Shown here one piece after another: positions 36,457 to 45,462 of a stretch of 64,000 nt of DNA. This DNA is from an uncultured Bacteroidales bacterium (GTDB lineage Bacteria > Bacteroidota > Bacteroidia > Bacteroidales > UBA932). A program made the position numbers and the translations under genes. The number at the start of each line of letters is the position of its first letter. The first letter of the stretch is position 1. The notes under the pieces were generated by a model. The model was not told the origin of the DNA, did not search any database, and was given only the letters and a program-made list of their open reading frames with translations. Location of the stretch: contig CAMJBH010000005.1 in the NCBI GenBank assembly GCA_946403855.1, forward strand, positions 52,010-116,009. Direction: 5' to 3'.

Positions 36457-36702
36457 CTCGCCTCCTTGCCCGTCCAGCAGGTCGTCTTTGTTCAGCGAGG
36501 GGAGCTGCGGCTGCAAGGGCTGGCCGAAGTTCATCTGTCCCAGCCACAGCAGGCCGGTGAAGAGCAGCTTTACACGCTCCTTGAAGGAAAGCCGGTAGCA
36601 GGTTATCGTCACGTTGCCGGTCCTCTGGGCGTGAAGGGGTTTGTATTCCGGCTGGTCCGCCCCATATACGGTGTTGCAGCCTTCAAATTTCACGTTTTCC
36701 AT
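36448..36702 (-). CDS. Hypothetical phage protein
   Basis: 84-aa ORF in operon. Confidence 0.5.
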   Translation of the reverse strand: MENVKFEGCNTVYGADQPEYKPLHAQRTGNVTITCYRLSFKERVKLLFTGLLWLGQMNFGQPLQPQLPSLNKDDLLDGQGGEDE

Positions 36703-36709
36703 TGTGGTC

Positions 36710-36964
36710 TTACTTTAGCGGTTTGATGGTGAACGCGGTCCAGAGCAGGGTGATGGGCTCGATGAAACAGCCGCCGCCGATGATGGCCTTATCGCGGAAA
36801 TAGTCCATGAGCTTGTTTACCACCTCGAAGCGCTCGAACTCGCGCTTGTCAATCAGGAAATGCCCCTTTTCCTCCTTGGAGTGGGCGCTTCCCGGGATAT
36901 TGAACAGGGCGCGGCAGTCGCTGACGGCCTGCTCAATGGTGATTTGCTTCTTTTTCTTTGCCAT
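36710..36964 (-). CDS. Hypothetical phage protein
   Basis: 84-aa ORF, MAKKKKQITIEQAVSDCRALFNIPGSAHSKEEKGHF. Confidence 0.55.
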   Translation of the reverse strand: MAKKKKQITIEQAVSDCRALFNIPGSAHSKEEKGHFLIDKREFERFEVVNKLMDYFRDKAIIGGGCFIEPITLLWTAFTIKPLK

Positions 36965-36968
36965 AGGA

Positions 36969-37913
36969 TTATTCGTTTTTGGGTGATTCTTCCTCTGGGA
37001 ACAGCCCGCCGTCCTGCGATGCTTCAGCTGGGGCCTCCTTCGGCTTCTCTTCCTTCTTTTCGCCAGCTTCAGGGTTGTACTGCATCGTGAACTCGCGGCA
37101 GATGACAGCGGAACAATTCACGGTGGTTGCGGTCTTGAGGGTAACTTCAAAATCGCTCTCTATCAGAATCTGCTCGAAGAAACCCAGGTCGCCGTAGCCT
37201 TTGTTCTCGCGGATGGTATCGCCGATGTACTTCTCGATGCGGCTCTTCACGTCCTCCACGTCCTTGGCATACACAAGGAAATGATAGTTGCGCTCTTCGC
37301 TGTCGTCCTTATGGAACTTGCAGCCAAACTTCACGTCGGCATCGACGGAATAGAAGACATACACGTCTTTCTTGCCCTCTTCGGTCTCGTTTTCCGGCTT
37401 CTCCTTACCATCCTCTTCCACCATGCGAACGGTGTCGTCTTGCAGGAAGATGTGGTTTTTGAAGCCCCTGGCGGTGGTGATGTAGAAAGACTTGTCGTAG
37501 TGGAGTTCCACGTAATCGGTCACAATCTCAAGCGCCTGGAAGATGTTTCTCGCAAGCAGGATGAAGTTGTGCCCCTTCTCGTAGATTTTGGCAGTCACGC
37601 ACCAAGGCGAGAGGTTCCAGCCGGGCGACAGGGTGGCAAGGCGCTTCTGGTCCGAGACTTTCACGCCGTCAATGTCGCCGGTCTGGGTGTGGAAGTTGAT
37701 GATGGCCAGCTGGTCTTCGCCGATGAACGTACCGCGCTCCAGAATGATTTCCTTCCGCTCGACATCGACAACCTCGCCGGTGTCTTCGTCAAGGAAACGC
37801 TCTTTCCAAGTGCGGTACAGGTTCTCTACCAGATATTTCTGGTACATTTCTTCGGGAACAATCGTCGTGATGATGTTCTCGTTCTTTCTGGTCTGTACTT
37901 TGGGGGTTTCCAT
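36969..37913 (-). CDS. Hypothetical phage protein (314 aa)
   Basis: Long ORF upstream of the helicase-methyltransferase. Confidence 0.6.
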   Translation of the reverse strand: METPKVQTRKNENIITTIVPEEMYQKYLVENLYRTWKERFLDEDTGEVVDVERKEIILERGTFIGEDQLAIINFHTQTGDIDGVKVSDQKRLATLSPGWNLSPWCVTAKIYEKGHNFILLARNIFQALEIVTDYVELHYDKSFYITTARGFKNHIFLQDDTVRMVEEDGKEKPENETEEGKKDVYVFYSVDADVKFGCKFHKDDSEERNYHFLVYAKDVEDVKSRIEKYIGDTIRENKGYGDLGFFEQILIESDFEVTLKTATTVNCSAVICREFTMQYNPEAGEKKEEKPKEAPAEASQDGGLFPEEESPKNE

Positions 37914-37915
37914 TG

Positions 37916-40558
37916 CTATTTGGTTTTGTTGATGATATCCAAGGTGTCCGGGTCCAGCTCGATTTCGATAGGCTCTTCCTCCGGCGGGTTCTGGCGCTCA
38001 TCGTCCAGAAGGTCGAACAGGGTCGGCGAGAGCTGCGCCTGTTCTGCTTCGCGCAGGTATTCGAGGCCGTCCCTCCAGTAGTCGTGATTCAGTTCCGTAG
38101 AGAGGCCCCTGCGGCCCATCTTTACGGCGCAGTATGGTACGGTGGCGATGCCGCCGAACGGGTCGAAAACGAGGTCGCCCTTGTTGGAATAGCGCTCAAT
38201 CAGCCGCTCAACGAGGTCCAGCTGAAGGGGGCAGACGTGCATCTGGAGGGCCTTCTGGCTCTGGCGCGAGTTGAGGGTACGGAAGCGCAGAATGTCGTCC
38301 CAGATGTAGTCCTTATGGCTGGCCGGGTCCACGGCCATGAACGTCTTCGGCAGGCGACCGTAAGCCTCCAGCTCTTCCGCAAAGGCCACATGGTCCTCGT
38401 AGCTGTACAGGTGCTCGGCGCTGAACTTGCGGAAGATGCGACGGATGCCGTCGATATCCATGCCCCGCACATCGTCGAAGGACAGAAGCCGGTTGCCGCT
38501 GCTCTTCCAGTCGGCGTGCGCGTCAATCTGCCAGCGGGCGAGGCTGTAGTCTTCCTTACGCTTGGTTACGGGAACGTCGGCGTAGGCCCGGGAGGTGTCC
38601 GTGGGCAGCTTGCGGAACAGCAGGACATATTCAGGACAGCCGATGCCCATCTTGGTGCCGTCCTTGCGCATTTCGGTATAGCCCAGCCTGTAGGTCTGGT
38701 TGTTTTCCCTCACCACGTCGGTGTCAACGGTGATGCGCCCCATGTAGCGGAAGCCGTGACGGATATAGTGGAACACGCACATATCGCTGAAGGGGTCGAT
38801 GGTCGGCATTCCGTCGCCGGTGGCGTTCCCGAACAGCACGCGGTCCTTGACATGGACGCAGAGCAACCGGCCCGGGCGCAGGACGCGCATCAGCTCCGGG
38901 GTCAGGAAGTCCATCTGCTTGAAAAATTCGTCGTTGTCGGTATTGAAGCCGAAATCGTTGTAGCTGGCCGTGTACTCGTAGTGATTGGAAAACGGAACCG
39001 AGGTCACGATGAGGTCCACCGAATCAGGCTCCATATTCCGGCACTCCAGTACGTTGTCATTGTTGATGGCCCGGTAGAGCTCGCCCTTCTGCTCTTCCCT
39101 CTGGGAGAACATGTAGCGCATCAGCTTCTGCTTCACGTCGAGGCCGAAAAGGCCGTATTCCCGCACGATGCCCGCCATCTTCTCCACGGTCTCGTTGTGC
39201 TGCCGCCACTTCTCCATGAAACTCTTGTAGATTTCCTGCTCGCTCTCAGCATAGACGAGGTACAGGTCCACGGGGTACTGCTGCATGAAGCGGTGGATGC
39301 GGGCGACAGCCTGGAACTTGTCATTGAAGCGGTAGTCGATGAACATGATGGCCTTGTGGCAGTGGTATTGGAAGTTCAGGCCCTCGCCCAGCATTTCGGG
39401 CTTGGCCGCAAGGTACTTGAGCCGTCCTTCCTTGAAGTCCAGCACTATCTGGTCGGCTTCGTCTTCGTCCTGGGAGCCATAGACGGCCTTGCAGCCGGGT
39501 ATGGCCTTGCAGAGGGCGTGGCGCTCATCTTCGAGGTCGTGCCAAAGGAGGAAATGGTCGTCTTTGTTCTCGGGCCGGTTGATGATTTCGACCACGCGGG
39601 CAATCTTCTCCGGCATACTATCGCGGCGTTCCTTCGCGGCTGCGTTGAGGCCCAGGGCGGCATCACGAAACATCTTCATCTGGCCGTCCTGGTCCACGCC
39701 TGCGGAAAGGTGGTCCACGCTCACGACTTCTTCATGCACGCGCAGCTCCGGGAGCTGGTAGCCGTCATCTGGATATCCGAGGTCGGAGGGCTTGGTGAGG
39801 AAGAGCGCCCACGTGGCGACCCACAGCCAGAACTCCTGTTCTTTGTTGGGGTACAGGGTCAGGTTGTTGGCCTTGGTGCTGTCGCGCTTGAAGAAGCGGG
39901 TGAGCGCCTGCCCGGTGTCCATCACGCCCAGATAGCCGCTGTAGTGGATTAGCTCTTTCAGGCGGTTCGGTGACGGGGTGGCCGTGGCGACAAAGCGGTA
40001 CTTCACGCCTGCGAACAAGGGAAGGAACTCTTGGAAGGTCTTGGTGCCATAACCACGGAGCACCGAAGCCTCGTCAAGGGACGTGGCGGTGAAATAGTCC
40101 GGGTCAATGCGCACGCCATCCTCCCCGTCCCGGACGCGCTCATAGTTCGTCACCATGATGGGCGTGGGGCAGGCTTTCACTTCCTGCATCGTCCTGACGT
40201 AGTGGACTTCCATATCAAGCCAGCGTTTCGACTGCTCGATGAACTCGACCACCACGCGCTTGGGGCAGACAATCAGCCCGTAGCCGCCCTCGTGGGCAAG
40301 GATGATGCGCAGAATCTCCAGCTGGGTGACGGTCTTCTGCATTCCGAAGGAACTGAATATAGCCCGTCGCCCCCCCCTAACGGCCCATTTCACGGTGTCC
40401 TTCACGTGCGGGAACAGCGAAGGTGTCAGCTCTTCGTCTGCGACCTCGAAGCCGCTCTGCGAGCTGATGGCCATCTTGTTTTCGAGGAACTCAATGTATT
40501 TGTCTCTTTTCTTCATTTCGGTTGTGTTAAATTTCCCAAGGGAAAGGCTTGTCTGCAT
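37916..40558 (-). CDS. SNF2/DEAD-like helicase fused to DNA (N4/N6) methyltransferase
   Basis: N-term IFSSFGMQKTVTQLE, LIVCPKRVVVEF, TSLDEASVLRG, FVATATPSPN (helicase motifs); C-term DLIVTSVPFSNHYEY and DLVFDPFGGIATVPYCAVKMGRRGLSTELN (methyltransferase motifs). Confidence 0.85.
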   Translation of the reverse strand: MQTSLSLGKFNTTEMKKRDKYIEFLENKMAISSQSGFEVADEELTPSLFPHVKDTVKWAVRGGRRAIFSSFGMQKTVTQLEILRIILAHEGGYGLIVCPKRVVVEFIEQSKRWLDMEVHYVRTMQEVKACPTPIMVTNYERVRDGEDGVRIDPDYFTATSLDEASVLRGYGTKTFQEFLPLFAGVKYRFVATATPSPNRLKELIHYSGYLGVMDTGQALTRFFKRDSTKANNLTLYPNKEQEFWLWVATWALFLTKPSDLGYPDDGYQLPELRVHEEVVSVDHLSAGVDQDGQMKMFRDAALGLNAAAKERRDSMPEKIARVVEIINRPENKDDHFLLWHDLEDERHALCKAIPGCKAVYGSQDEDEADQIVLDFKEGRLKYLAAKPEMLGEGLNFQYHCHKAIMFIDYRFNDKFQAVARIHRFMQQYPVDLYLVYAESEQEIYKSFMEKWRQHNETVEKMAGIVREYGLFGLDVKQKLMRYMFSQREEQKGELYRAINNDNVLECRNMEPDSVDLIVTSVPFSNHYEYTASYNDFGFNTDNDEFFKQMDFLTPELMRVLRPGRLLCVHVKDRVLFGNATGDGMPTIDPFSDMCVFHYIRHGFRYMGRITVDTDVVRENNQTYRLGYTEMRKDGTKMGIGCPEYVLLFRKLPTDTSRAYADVPVTKRKEDYSLARWQIDAHADWKSSGNRLLSFDDVRGMDIDGIRRIFRKFSAEHLYSYEDHVAFAEELEAYGRLPKTFMAVDPASHKDYIWDDILRFRTLNSRQSQKALQMHVCPLQLDLVERLIERYSNKGDLVFDPFGGIATVPYCAVKMGRRGLSTELNHDYWRDGLEYLREAEQAQLSPTLFDLLDDERQNPPEEEPIEIELDPDTLDIINKTK
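40380..40387. repeat. Homopolymer C8/G8 tract within the helicase-methyltransferase CDS
   Basis: Eight C on + strand; encodes VRGGRRA on the minus strand. Confidence 0.9.
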
Positions 40559-40910
40559 CCGGATTCTTGAACTGCTTGCATCCTTCGACTATCGAGGGCA
40601 TCTTCTGCCAGTCTTCGTCGTCGATGTTTCGCAAATGCTCTTTCTTCCATTCGGCACAGAGCGGGGTAAAGAGAAAGCATTTCCTTGCCTCACACTTGCG
40701 CTTCGGGACCTTGCTTGAGCGGTAGTCGTCCAGCCACACCTCTTGCTTTTCCCCGGTGTCGGAATAGTTCACGCAGAAGTCCCAGCATTGCGGCTTGTTT
40801 TCAGGGTTCGAGTGGCAGACGCGCTCATGCCTGGATAGCGCACCGGCATTGAGCGATACCTTTCCGCAGTGCTCACACTGATAAACCTTTATGCCTGTTA
40901 GCGTTTTCAT
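40527..40910 (-). CDS. Hypothetical protein with C2H2-like zinc finger
   Basis: YQCEHCGKVSLNAGALSRHERVCHSN at N-terminus. Confidence 0.6.
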   Translation of the reverse strand: MKTLTGIKVYQCEHCGKVSLNAGALSRHERVCHSNPENKPQCWDFCVNYSDTGEKQEVWLDDYRSSKVPKRKCEARKCFLFTPLCAEWKKEHLRNIDDEDWQKMPSIVEGCKQFKNPDADKPFPWEI

Positions 40911-40925
40911 CTTCTTGTGGGTTGT

Positions 40926-40949
40926 GCCGGGGTCGGAGACGACCCCGGC
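40926..40949 (-). promoter_or_regulatory. Hairpin/cruciform downstream of VR2 (10-bp stem, GAGA/TCTC tetraloop)
   Basis: GCCGGGGTCG-GAGA-CGACCCCGGC, 22 nt beyond the VR2 invariant end; same loop as the VR1 hairpin, different stem. Confidence 0.85.
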
Positions 40950-40962
40950 GATATGTCAAAAA

Positions 40963-41538
40963 TTACTTAGATGCGGCCCACGCCCGCACAGAGCCCTGGA
41001 CGCCCTTGCCGTAGCTGCCGACGTAGCCACTGGAAGCGCGGACGACCCAGGCGCCGTACTCGGAGCCCTCTGTGGAGGTCCAGTACCACTTATCGAGCTC
41101 TTCGCCGCCGTTCTCGCGCAGGAGCCGGTTGATTTCATCTTTGAAGAAGAGGATGATATACCACTCATCGCGGGAAGGTGCGCCCTCTTTGACGGCTTTG
41201 TCCCAGTTCACTTCCGCACCGTTGAAGCTGTCCTGCATGGCGAGGTACTTGCCCACGACGGGCACGTAGATGCCATTTCCTTCGACGTAGCGGGGCTTGA
41301 GGTCCAGGGGTTCGGGGAGTGGCGGAACGGTGACGGAAGCCTTATTGACCCAATCAATGAACGGCTTTTCGTCGAAGGGTAAATCTTCGCCGTTCAGGAA
41401 CTTGATAAGGCTTTCCTTGATGTCTTCCTCGGTCAGTTGGCGGTTGGCATTGAAAAGCTCGCGGAACTTCTCTTTGTCCTTCTCATCTGCGTTCTGGTAA
41501 GCCGCAAACAGGGCTTCGGGGGTGATTTCTTTTTTCAT
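40963..41538 (-). CDS. DGR target protein 2 (191 aa, C-terminal C-type-lectin-like variable domain)
   Basis: ...WYWTSTEGSEYGAWVVRASSGYVGSYGKGVQGSVRAWAASK contains VR2; N-terminus unrelated to target 1. Confidence 0.9.
   Translation of the reverse strand: MKKEITPEALFAAYQNADEKDKEKFRELFNANRQLTEEDIKESLIKFLNGEDLPFDEKPFIDWVNKASVTVPPLPEPLDLKPRYVEGNGIYVPVVGKYLAMQDSFNGAEVNWDKAVKEGAPSRDEWYIILFFKDEINRLLRENGGEELDKWYWTSTEGSEYGAWVVRASSGYVGSYGKGVQGSVRAWAASK
40972..41078 (-). repeat. DGR variable repeat 2 (VR2), 3' end of the 191-aa gene
   Basis: 107-nt alignment to TR with 23 differences, all at TR adenines. Confidence 0.96.
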
Positions 41539-41569
41539 TTTCTTGATTGTTTATTGGGTTTGGGATATA

Positions 41570-42082
41570 TCAGAAGGGGAGGTCATCTGTCGGCGGGTCG
41601 GTGAAGCCAGCGGGCGCGGCCTGCTGGGCCATCTGGGAAACGCTCTGCGGGGTGAACTGCGGCTGTGCCGGTGCGGCGGTAGGTTGGCCGTACTGCTGGC
41701 GCTGCTCGCTCATCTGGCGGGCGGTGTTTATCATTCCGGCGGCTTGGAGTTCCTGCCTGGAGCCACACAGCTGGAGGTTCTGGACCACGACCTCGGTAGT
41801 CCATTTCCGCTGTCCGTTCTGCTCGTATTCGCGTGTGCGCAGCTTGCCGATGATGCAGACCTGCGTACCCTTGTGGACGTAGTTTTCCGTGACGGTGGCG
41901 AAGGTGCCAAAGGCGACGATGCTGTGCCATTCGGTCGTTTCCTGACGCTGGCCCTGCTTGTCCTTGTAGTATTCGGTGGTGGCGAGGGAGAACATCGCCA
42001 CCTTGCTGTTGTTTTCGAGGTAGCGGACCGTCGGCTCCTTGCCGACGTTTCCGAGAAGCATTACCTGATTGATGCTTGCCAT
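41570..42082 (-). CDS. ssb: Single-stranded DNA-binding protein
   Basis: MASINQVMLLGNVGKEPTVRYLENNSKVAMFSLATTEYYKDKQGQRQETTEWHSIVAFG...; C-term DDLPF. Confidence 0.95.
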   Translation of the reverse strand: MASINQVMLLGNVGKEPTVRYLENNSKVAMFSLATTEYYKDKQGQRQETTEWHSIVAFGTFATVTENYVHKGTQVCIIGKLRTREYEQNGQRKWTTEVVVQNLQLCGSRQELQAAGMINTARQMSEQRQQYGQPTAAPAQPQFTPQSVSQMAQQAAPAGFTDPPTDDLPF

Positions 42083-42096
42083 TGTTGCGGTGTGTT

Positions 42097-42369
42097 TTAA
42101 TCTGTTTCCTGTTCAGGGAAGAGGGTGGAGGACGGGGCCTGCGGCTCTTCCAAAAGTTCGTAGTAGGTATCGTTGAGCGTCTTGCCGGTCCTGATGCGGC
42201 CCAGATTTTCCAGTTCTCGGGCCGTTTCGGGCAGTCTGGCGCTGTTTTCGGGCTTCAGGCGTGGAATTACCCAGACGGACAGGCCGAACGTCGGGAAGCG
42301 GCGTTTTTCGGTCCTCTCGCGCCTGATGTCTTCAAGCGCCTGGAGCAGTTCTGTCTGTTGCGGTGTCAT
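42097..42369 (-). CDS. Hypothetical phage protein
   Basis: 90-aa ORF in operon. Confidence 0.5.
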   Translation of the reverse strand: MTPQQTELLQALEDIRRERTEKRRFPTFGLSVWVIPRLKPENSARLPETARELENLGRIRTGKTLNDTYYELLEEPQAPSSTLFPEQETD

Positions 42370-43358
42370 TTGAATGATGCGCGGGGCATTATCTTGTTGG
42401 AAAACTCTATCTTCAGCTTGGGGTTGATGGCGTTGCGGACGATGGCCGCGCCGGTTTCATCTTCCTTGAAGTAGGCGACCAGACCCTTGGGGTAGTGCAG
42501 TACCACGGTGTCGGAGCCTTGCAGGAACTCGATGCCGTTGCGGTCGTCGATGCAGAGCGGGGCGAGGTCCGGGCGCAGCTTCAGCAGGTCGTCGTAAATC
42601 TGCCGGAGGACGGAAATGTATTTGTCGCGGTCCTTGGGGCAGCGGTCGTCCTGTGCCCACATGCCAGCGAGCGCGAGCCGCTGGGCCGGGGTGTCGAAAA
42701 CTACGTCGCCGGAGCGCCAGCCCTTGCCCTGATTCTTCCTGATGAACTTCTCAACCTCTTTGGCCGGTCGCCAGATATTCGCCCAATAGAAGGAGGCGAG
42801 GAAGGCGGAACGCTCGCTCTGCTGCTGCTCTTCGGGCAGCGCCAGAAAGTCAACCTTCTCGCGTGCGTGCGCGGGGGCGTGCGGAATATTATTATTAAGA
42901 ACAGTTGTTGTTATTGTTGTAATACCTTCTTCCCTTTTAATACCTTCTTCCCCTTCTTTTGCTATTGTGCCTGTTGTTTGATTGTTGATTGATTGTTGTC
43001 CGTTTGTTGCTGGATTGTTATTTGATTGTTGGGCGCTCTCTTCCTTTGCTTGGTAACTCTCGAAATTACAGATAGTTATAATTGTGTATTTGTTTGTTGT
43101 TTGCCTGTTGATTATCTGCGAATTTTCAAGCCGTGCAAGGGCGGTGCGTAGATTCTGGGCTGTTAGATTGGTCTTTTCGGAAAGTTCAGCTACCGTGGTG
43201 GCGAGCTGGCCGCGCTCCAGGACAATGCCCCTCCACTTCCGCTGCTCGATGCTGGCAGACAGAAGCAGATAGACGAACAGCTGCACCATCTTGGAATCGG
43301 TGAACCATTCCCAGTCCAGAAACTTCCGGTAGAGCTTTATCCAACCGCCTACAGACAT
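42366..43358 (-). CDS. Phage replication initiator/replisome organiser-like protein
   Basis: MSVGGWIKLYRKFLDWEWFTDSKMVQLFVYLLLSAS...RGQLATTVAELSEKTNLTAQNLRTALARLENSQII (winged-helix N-terminus). Confidence 0.75.
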   Translation of the reverse strand: MSVGGWIKLYRKFLDWEWFTDSKMVQLFVYLLLSASIEQRKWRGIVLERGQLATTVAELSEKTNLTAQNLRTALARLENSQIINRQTTNKYTIITICNFESYQAKEESAQQSNNNPATNGQQSINNQTTGTIAKEGEEGIKREEGITTITTTVLNNNIPHAPAHAREKVDFLALPEEQQQSERSAFLASFYWANIWRPAKEVEKFIRKNQGKGWRSGDVVFDTPAQRLALAGMWAQDDRCPKDRDKYISVLRQIYDDLLKLRPDLAPLCIDDRNGIEFLQGSDTVVLHYPKGLVAYFKEDETGAAIVRNAINPKLKIEFSNKIMPRASFK

Positions 43359-43360
43359 GG

Positions 43361-43534
43361 CTACTTCTCTTCTTCCATTGGCTTTTTCTTCTCAAGCGCA
43401 TTGGCAAGCAACCGGGCGCGGCGGCGCAGGTTGTGCAGCTTGTAGCCCTCTTCGTGAGCCGGACGGCCCTCGCTGTAGAAGGCCGTGAGCATGGAAATGA
43501 GCTCGTCGCGGTGCCGGTTGCTTATCATGTACAT
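43361..43534 (-). CDS. Small hypothetical phage protein
   Basis: MYMISNRHRDELISMLTAFYSEGRPAHEEGYKLHNLRRRARLLANALEKKK. Confidence 0.5.
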   Translation of the reverse strand: MYMISNRHRDELISMLTAFYSEGRPAHEEGYKLHNLRRRARLLANALEKKKPMEEEK

Positions 43535-43539
43535 AGCGC

Positions 43540-44484
43540 CTACTTCTTCAGGAGGAAACGACGGTCGCCGGGGCCGGTCTTGGTGAACTCTTCTGCCATC
43601 TTCGGGTGCTTGGCGGCGAAGCCGTCGAGGTCGAAGAAAGTCTTGTCCTTGCTGGACTTCCACGTGGCGAGGGTCAGGCCCTTGTAGGTCAGGACCTCGG
43701 CATCACCCATGAAGAGCTTCAGCTTGTCGGCCAGCTCGCTGGAAGCGTCCTTGGCGGCTTTCTCTGCGGCCTTGGCCTCGACCAGCTGGGCGGCGACGGT
43801 CGAAATCTCTTCGGTGGCCTCGATGCTCTTGCCCTTCGCGGAGCGGGGTGCGCGAATCATCACGTCTTCCACGCTCATATTTTCAGGCACAGCGTCGCCG
43901 ATGATGTAGTCGGTCCAGAACTTATCGACCTCTTCGAGCATGAACTTGAAGAAATCGGAATCGAAATCGTAGTTGACAAAGCCGAAGTCGCGGCCCTGCG
44001 TGAGCCAGGCGAGCGCCCCGGTGTCCTTCTCTGCGGTTCCAAGCTGCCACTGGAGCTGACAATACCAGTGCTGCGGTATGCTGTCGGCATCGACGGGCAG
44101 CTGCGTTGTCTTGCATTCCAGTATGCCCTTGTTAGCCTCGTTGCGGGTCATGTTGGGCAACCAGAAGGTGCGGTCAGGCGACACACGCAGGTACTCGCGC
44201 AGGCTGTTCACGATAAGGAAGTCTTCGGCGCTGCGCTTGATGATTTCAACGCCCGTGGAATCGGCGTAGAAACGCGCCACGGCATCTTCGAGGTAGTGCC
44301 CGGCCTTCATATAGAAGTTCTCTTCCTTGGGCGGGTCTATGCCCTTCTTGCGCCTCCAGAGCTGGTAAGGGGTTTCCCAGGGGTTAGCCCCCAGGATGGT
44401 GCCGACTTCGGAAGAGCCTATGCCCCCCTTGCGGCCTTCGAGCCATTCTGCCCGGTCCTTGTAACGAATAATTTGTACACTCAT
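43540..44484 (-). CDS. YqaJ-type viral recombinase/exonuclease
   Basis: GRKGGIGSSEVGTILGANPWETPYQLWRRKKG, GILECKTTQLP (E-x-K), PQHWYCQLQWQL. Confidence 0.88.
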   Translation of the reverse strand: MSVQIIRYKDRAEWLEGRKGGIGSSEVGTILGANPWETPYQLWRRKKGIDPPKEENFYMKAGHYLEDAVARFYADSTGVEIIKRSAEDFLIVNSLREYLRVSPDRTFWLPNMTRNEANKGILECKTTQLPVDADSIPQHWYCQLQWQLGTAEKDTGALAWLTQGRDFGFVNYDFDSDFFKFMLEEVDKFWTDYIIGDAVPENMSVEDVMIRAPRSAKGKSIEATEEISTVAAQLVEAKAAEKAAKDASSELADKLKLFMGDAEVLTYKGLTLATWKSSKDKTFFDLDGFAAKHPKMAEEFTKTGPGDRRFLLKK

Positions 44485-44505
44485 CTTCTTGTTTGTTTGT
44501 GGGTT

Positions 44506-45450
44506 TTACTGCTGTTGATACACTTCGCCGGTCTCGGGGTCGATTTCGCCCGGTGCGGGCGGCAGGTCCTCTTCAGCTGCTGCGGGGGCCGTGGAAGTCT
44601 TCGCCCTGGCACCGGCGGCGCTGGCGGCGATGCGGTCCTTGGCCGCTGCATTCTTCTCGCGCACCTTCTGGGCGGCGGCAGCTTCGGCGGCGGGCTTCTT
44701 GAAGGTCTCTTCGATGGTGGTCTGGCCGTCCCGCAGGGCGTTCCAAAGACTTGCGAGGTTCACGACCATTTCAGCGGTGATGTCATCGACCGCCTGCACG
44801 CCCAGATGCTTGCAGAGCATTTCGGAATTGACACCAGCGAGCGCATAGGTCTTGAGCATCTTCGCCCGGCGGTTTTCGAGGTTGTTCTGCACGTCGCCGA
44901 TGGCCTTGGTCTTGATTTTCGCGTACAGGTTCTTGAAGATGGCCTGCGGAATCACGGCCAGAATGGCGTTGCGGCGTGCGATGGACGCGGCGGCGTTGCC
45001 GGTGACGACCTGCATGTCAGCCGAGAAGGTGAAGCCCTTCGAGGTGCAGATGGAGCGCTTGACTTCCACCACCTGGATGACGTTGCTTTCGAGGTCGTGG
45101 CACGCGCCCTGCGCGGTGATGAACTTGCCGTCGTTGCCGACGATGCGGGTGGCAATTCTGATGTTGCCCCAGCTGTTCGCAATGATTTCGGCAAGGCGAA
45201 TGGAAGGGCCCTCGATGATGGACTTCTGGCCCGTCTTCTTGTCTTCGCGCTCCAGACGGTAGAAGCAGCTCTCGGCGGTCTCGGAATCGACGAGGGCGAA
45301 GCTCTCTGCCTTGACGAGCGCAAAGTTAATCTGGTCGGGCGTGGAGTGCTTGGGGTAGCGCATGGCCGTCTGGACCTGAATGTCGATGTCGGACCGGTTC
45401 AGGGCTTCGAGGGCCTCGCTGCTGTTGATGATTTGAACTTCGGGTTCCAT
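44506..45450 (-). CDS. RecT/ERF-like single-strand annealing protein
   Basis: Adjacent to the YqaJ exonuclease; ESNVIQVVEVKRSICTSKGFTFSADMQVVTGNAAASIARRNAILAVIP. Confidence 0.7.
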   Translation of the reverse strand: MEPEVQIINSSEALEALNRSDIDIQVQTAMRYPKHSTPDQINFALVKAESFALVDSETAESCFYRLEREDKKTGQKSIIEGPSIRLAEIIANSWGNIRIATRIVGNDGKFITAQGACHDLESNVIQVVEVKRSICTSKGFTFSADMQVVTGNAAASIARRNAILAVIPQAIFKNLYAKIKTKAIGDVQNNLENRRAKMLKTYALAGVNSEMLCKHLGVQAVDDITAEMVVNLASLWNALRDGQTTIEETFKKPAAEAAAAQKVREKNAAAKDRIAASAAGARAKTSTAPAAAEEDLPPAPGEIDPETGEVYQQQ

Positions 45451-45462
45451 ATTGAAAAAGTG

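Noticed and set aside
37913-39952. 679-aa plus-strand ORF antisense to the helicase-methyltransferase
   Set aside because: Shadow ORF; sense strand has recognisable enzyme motifs.
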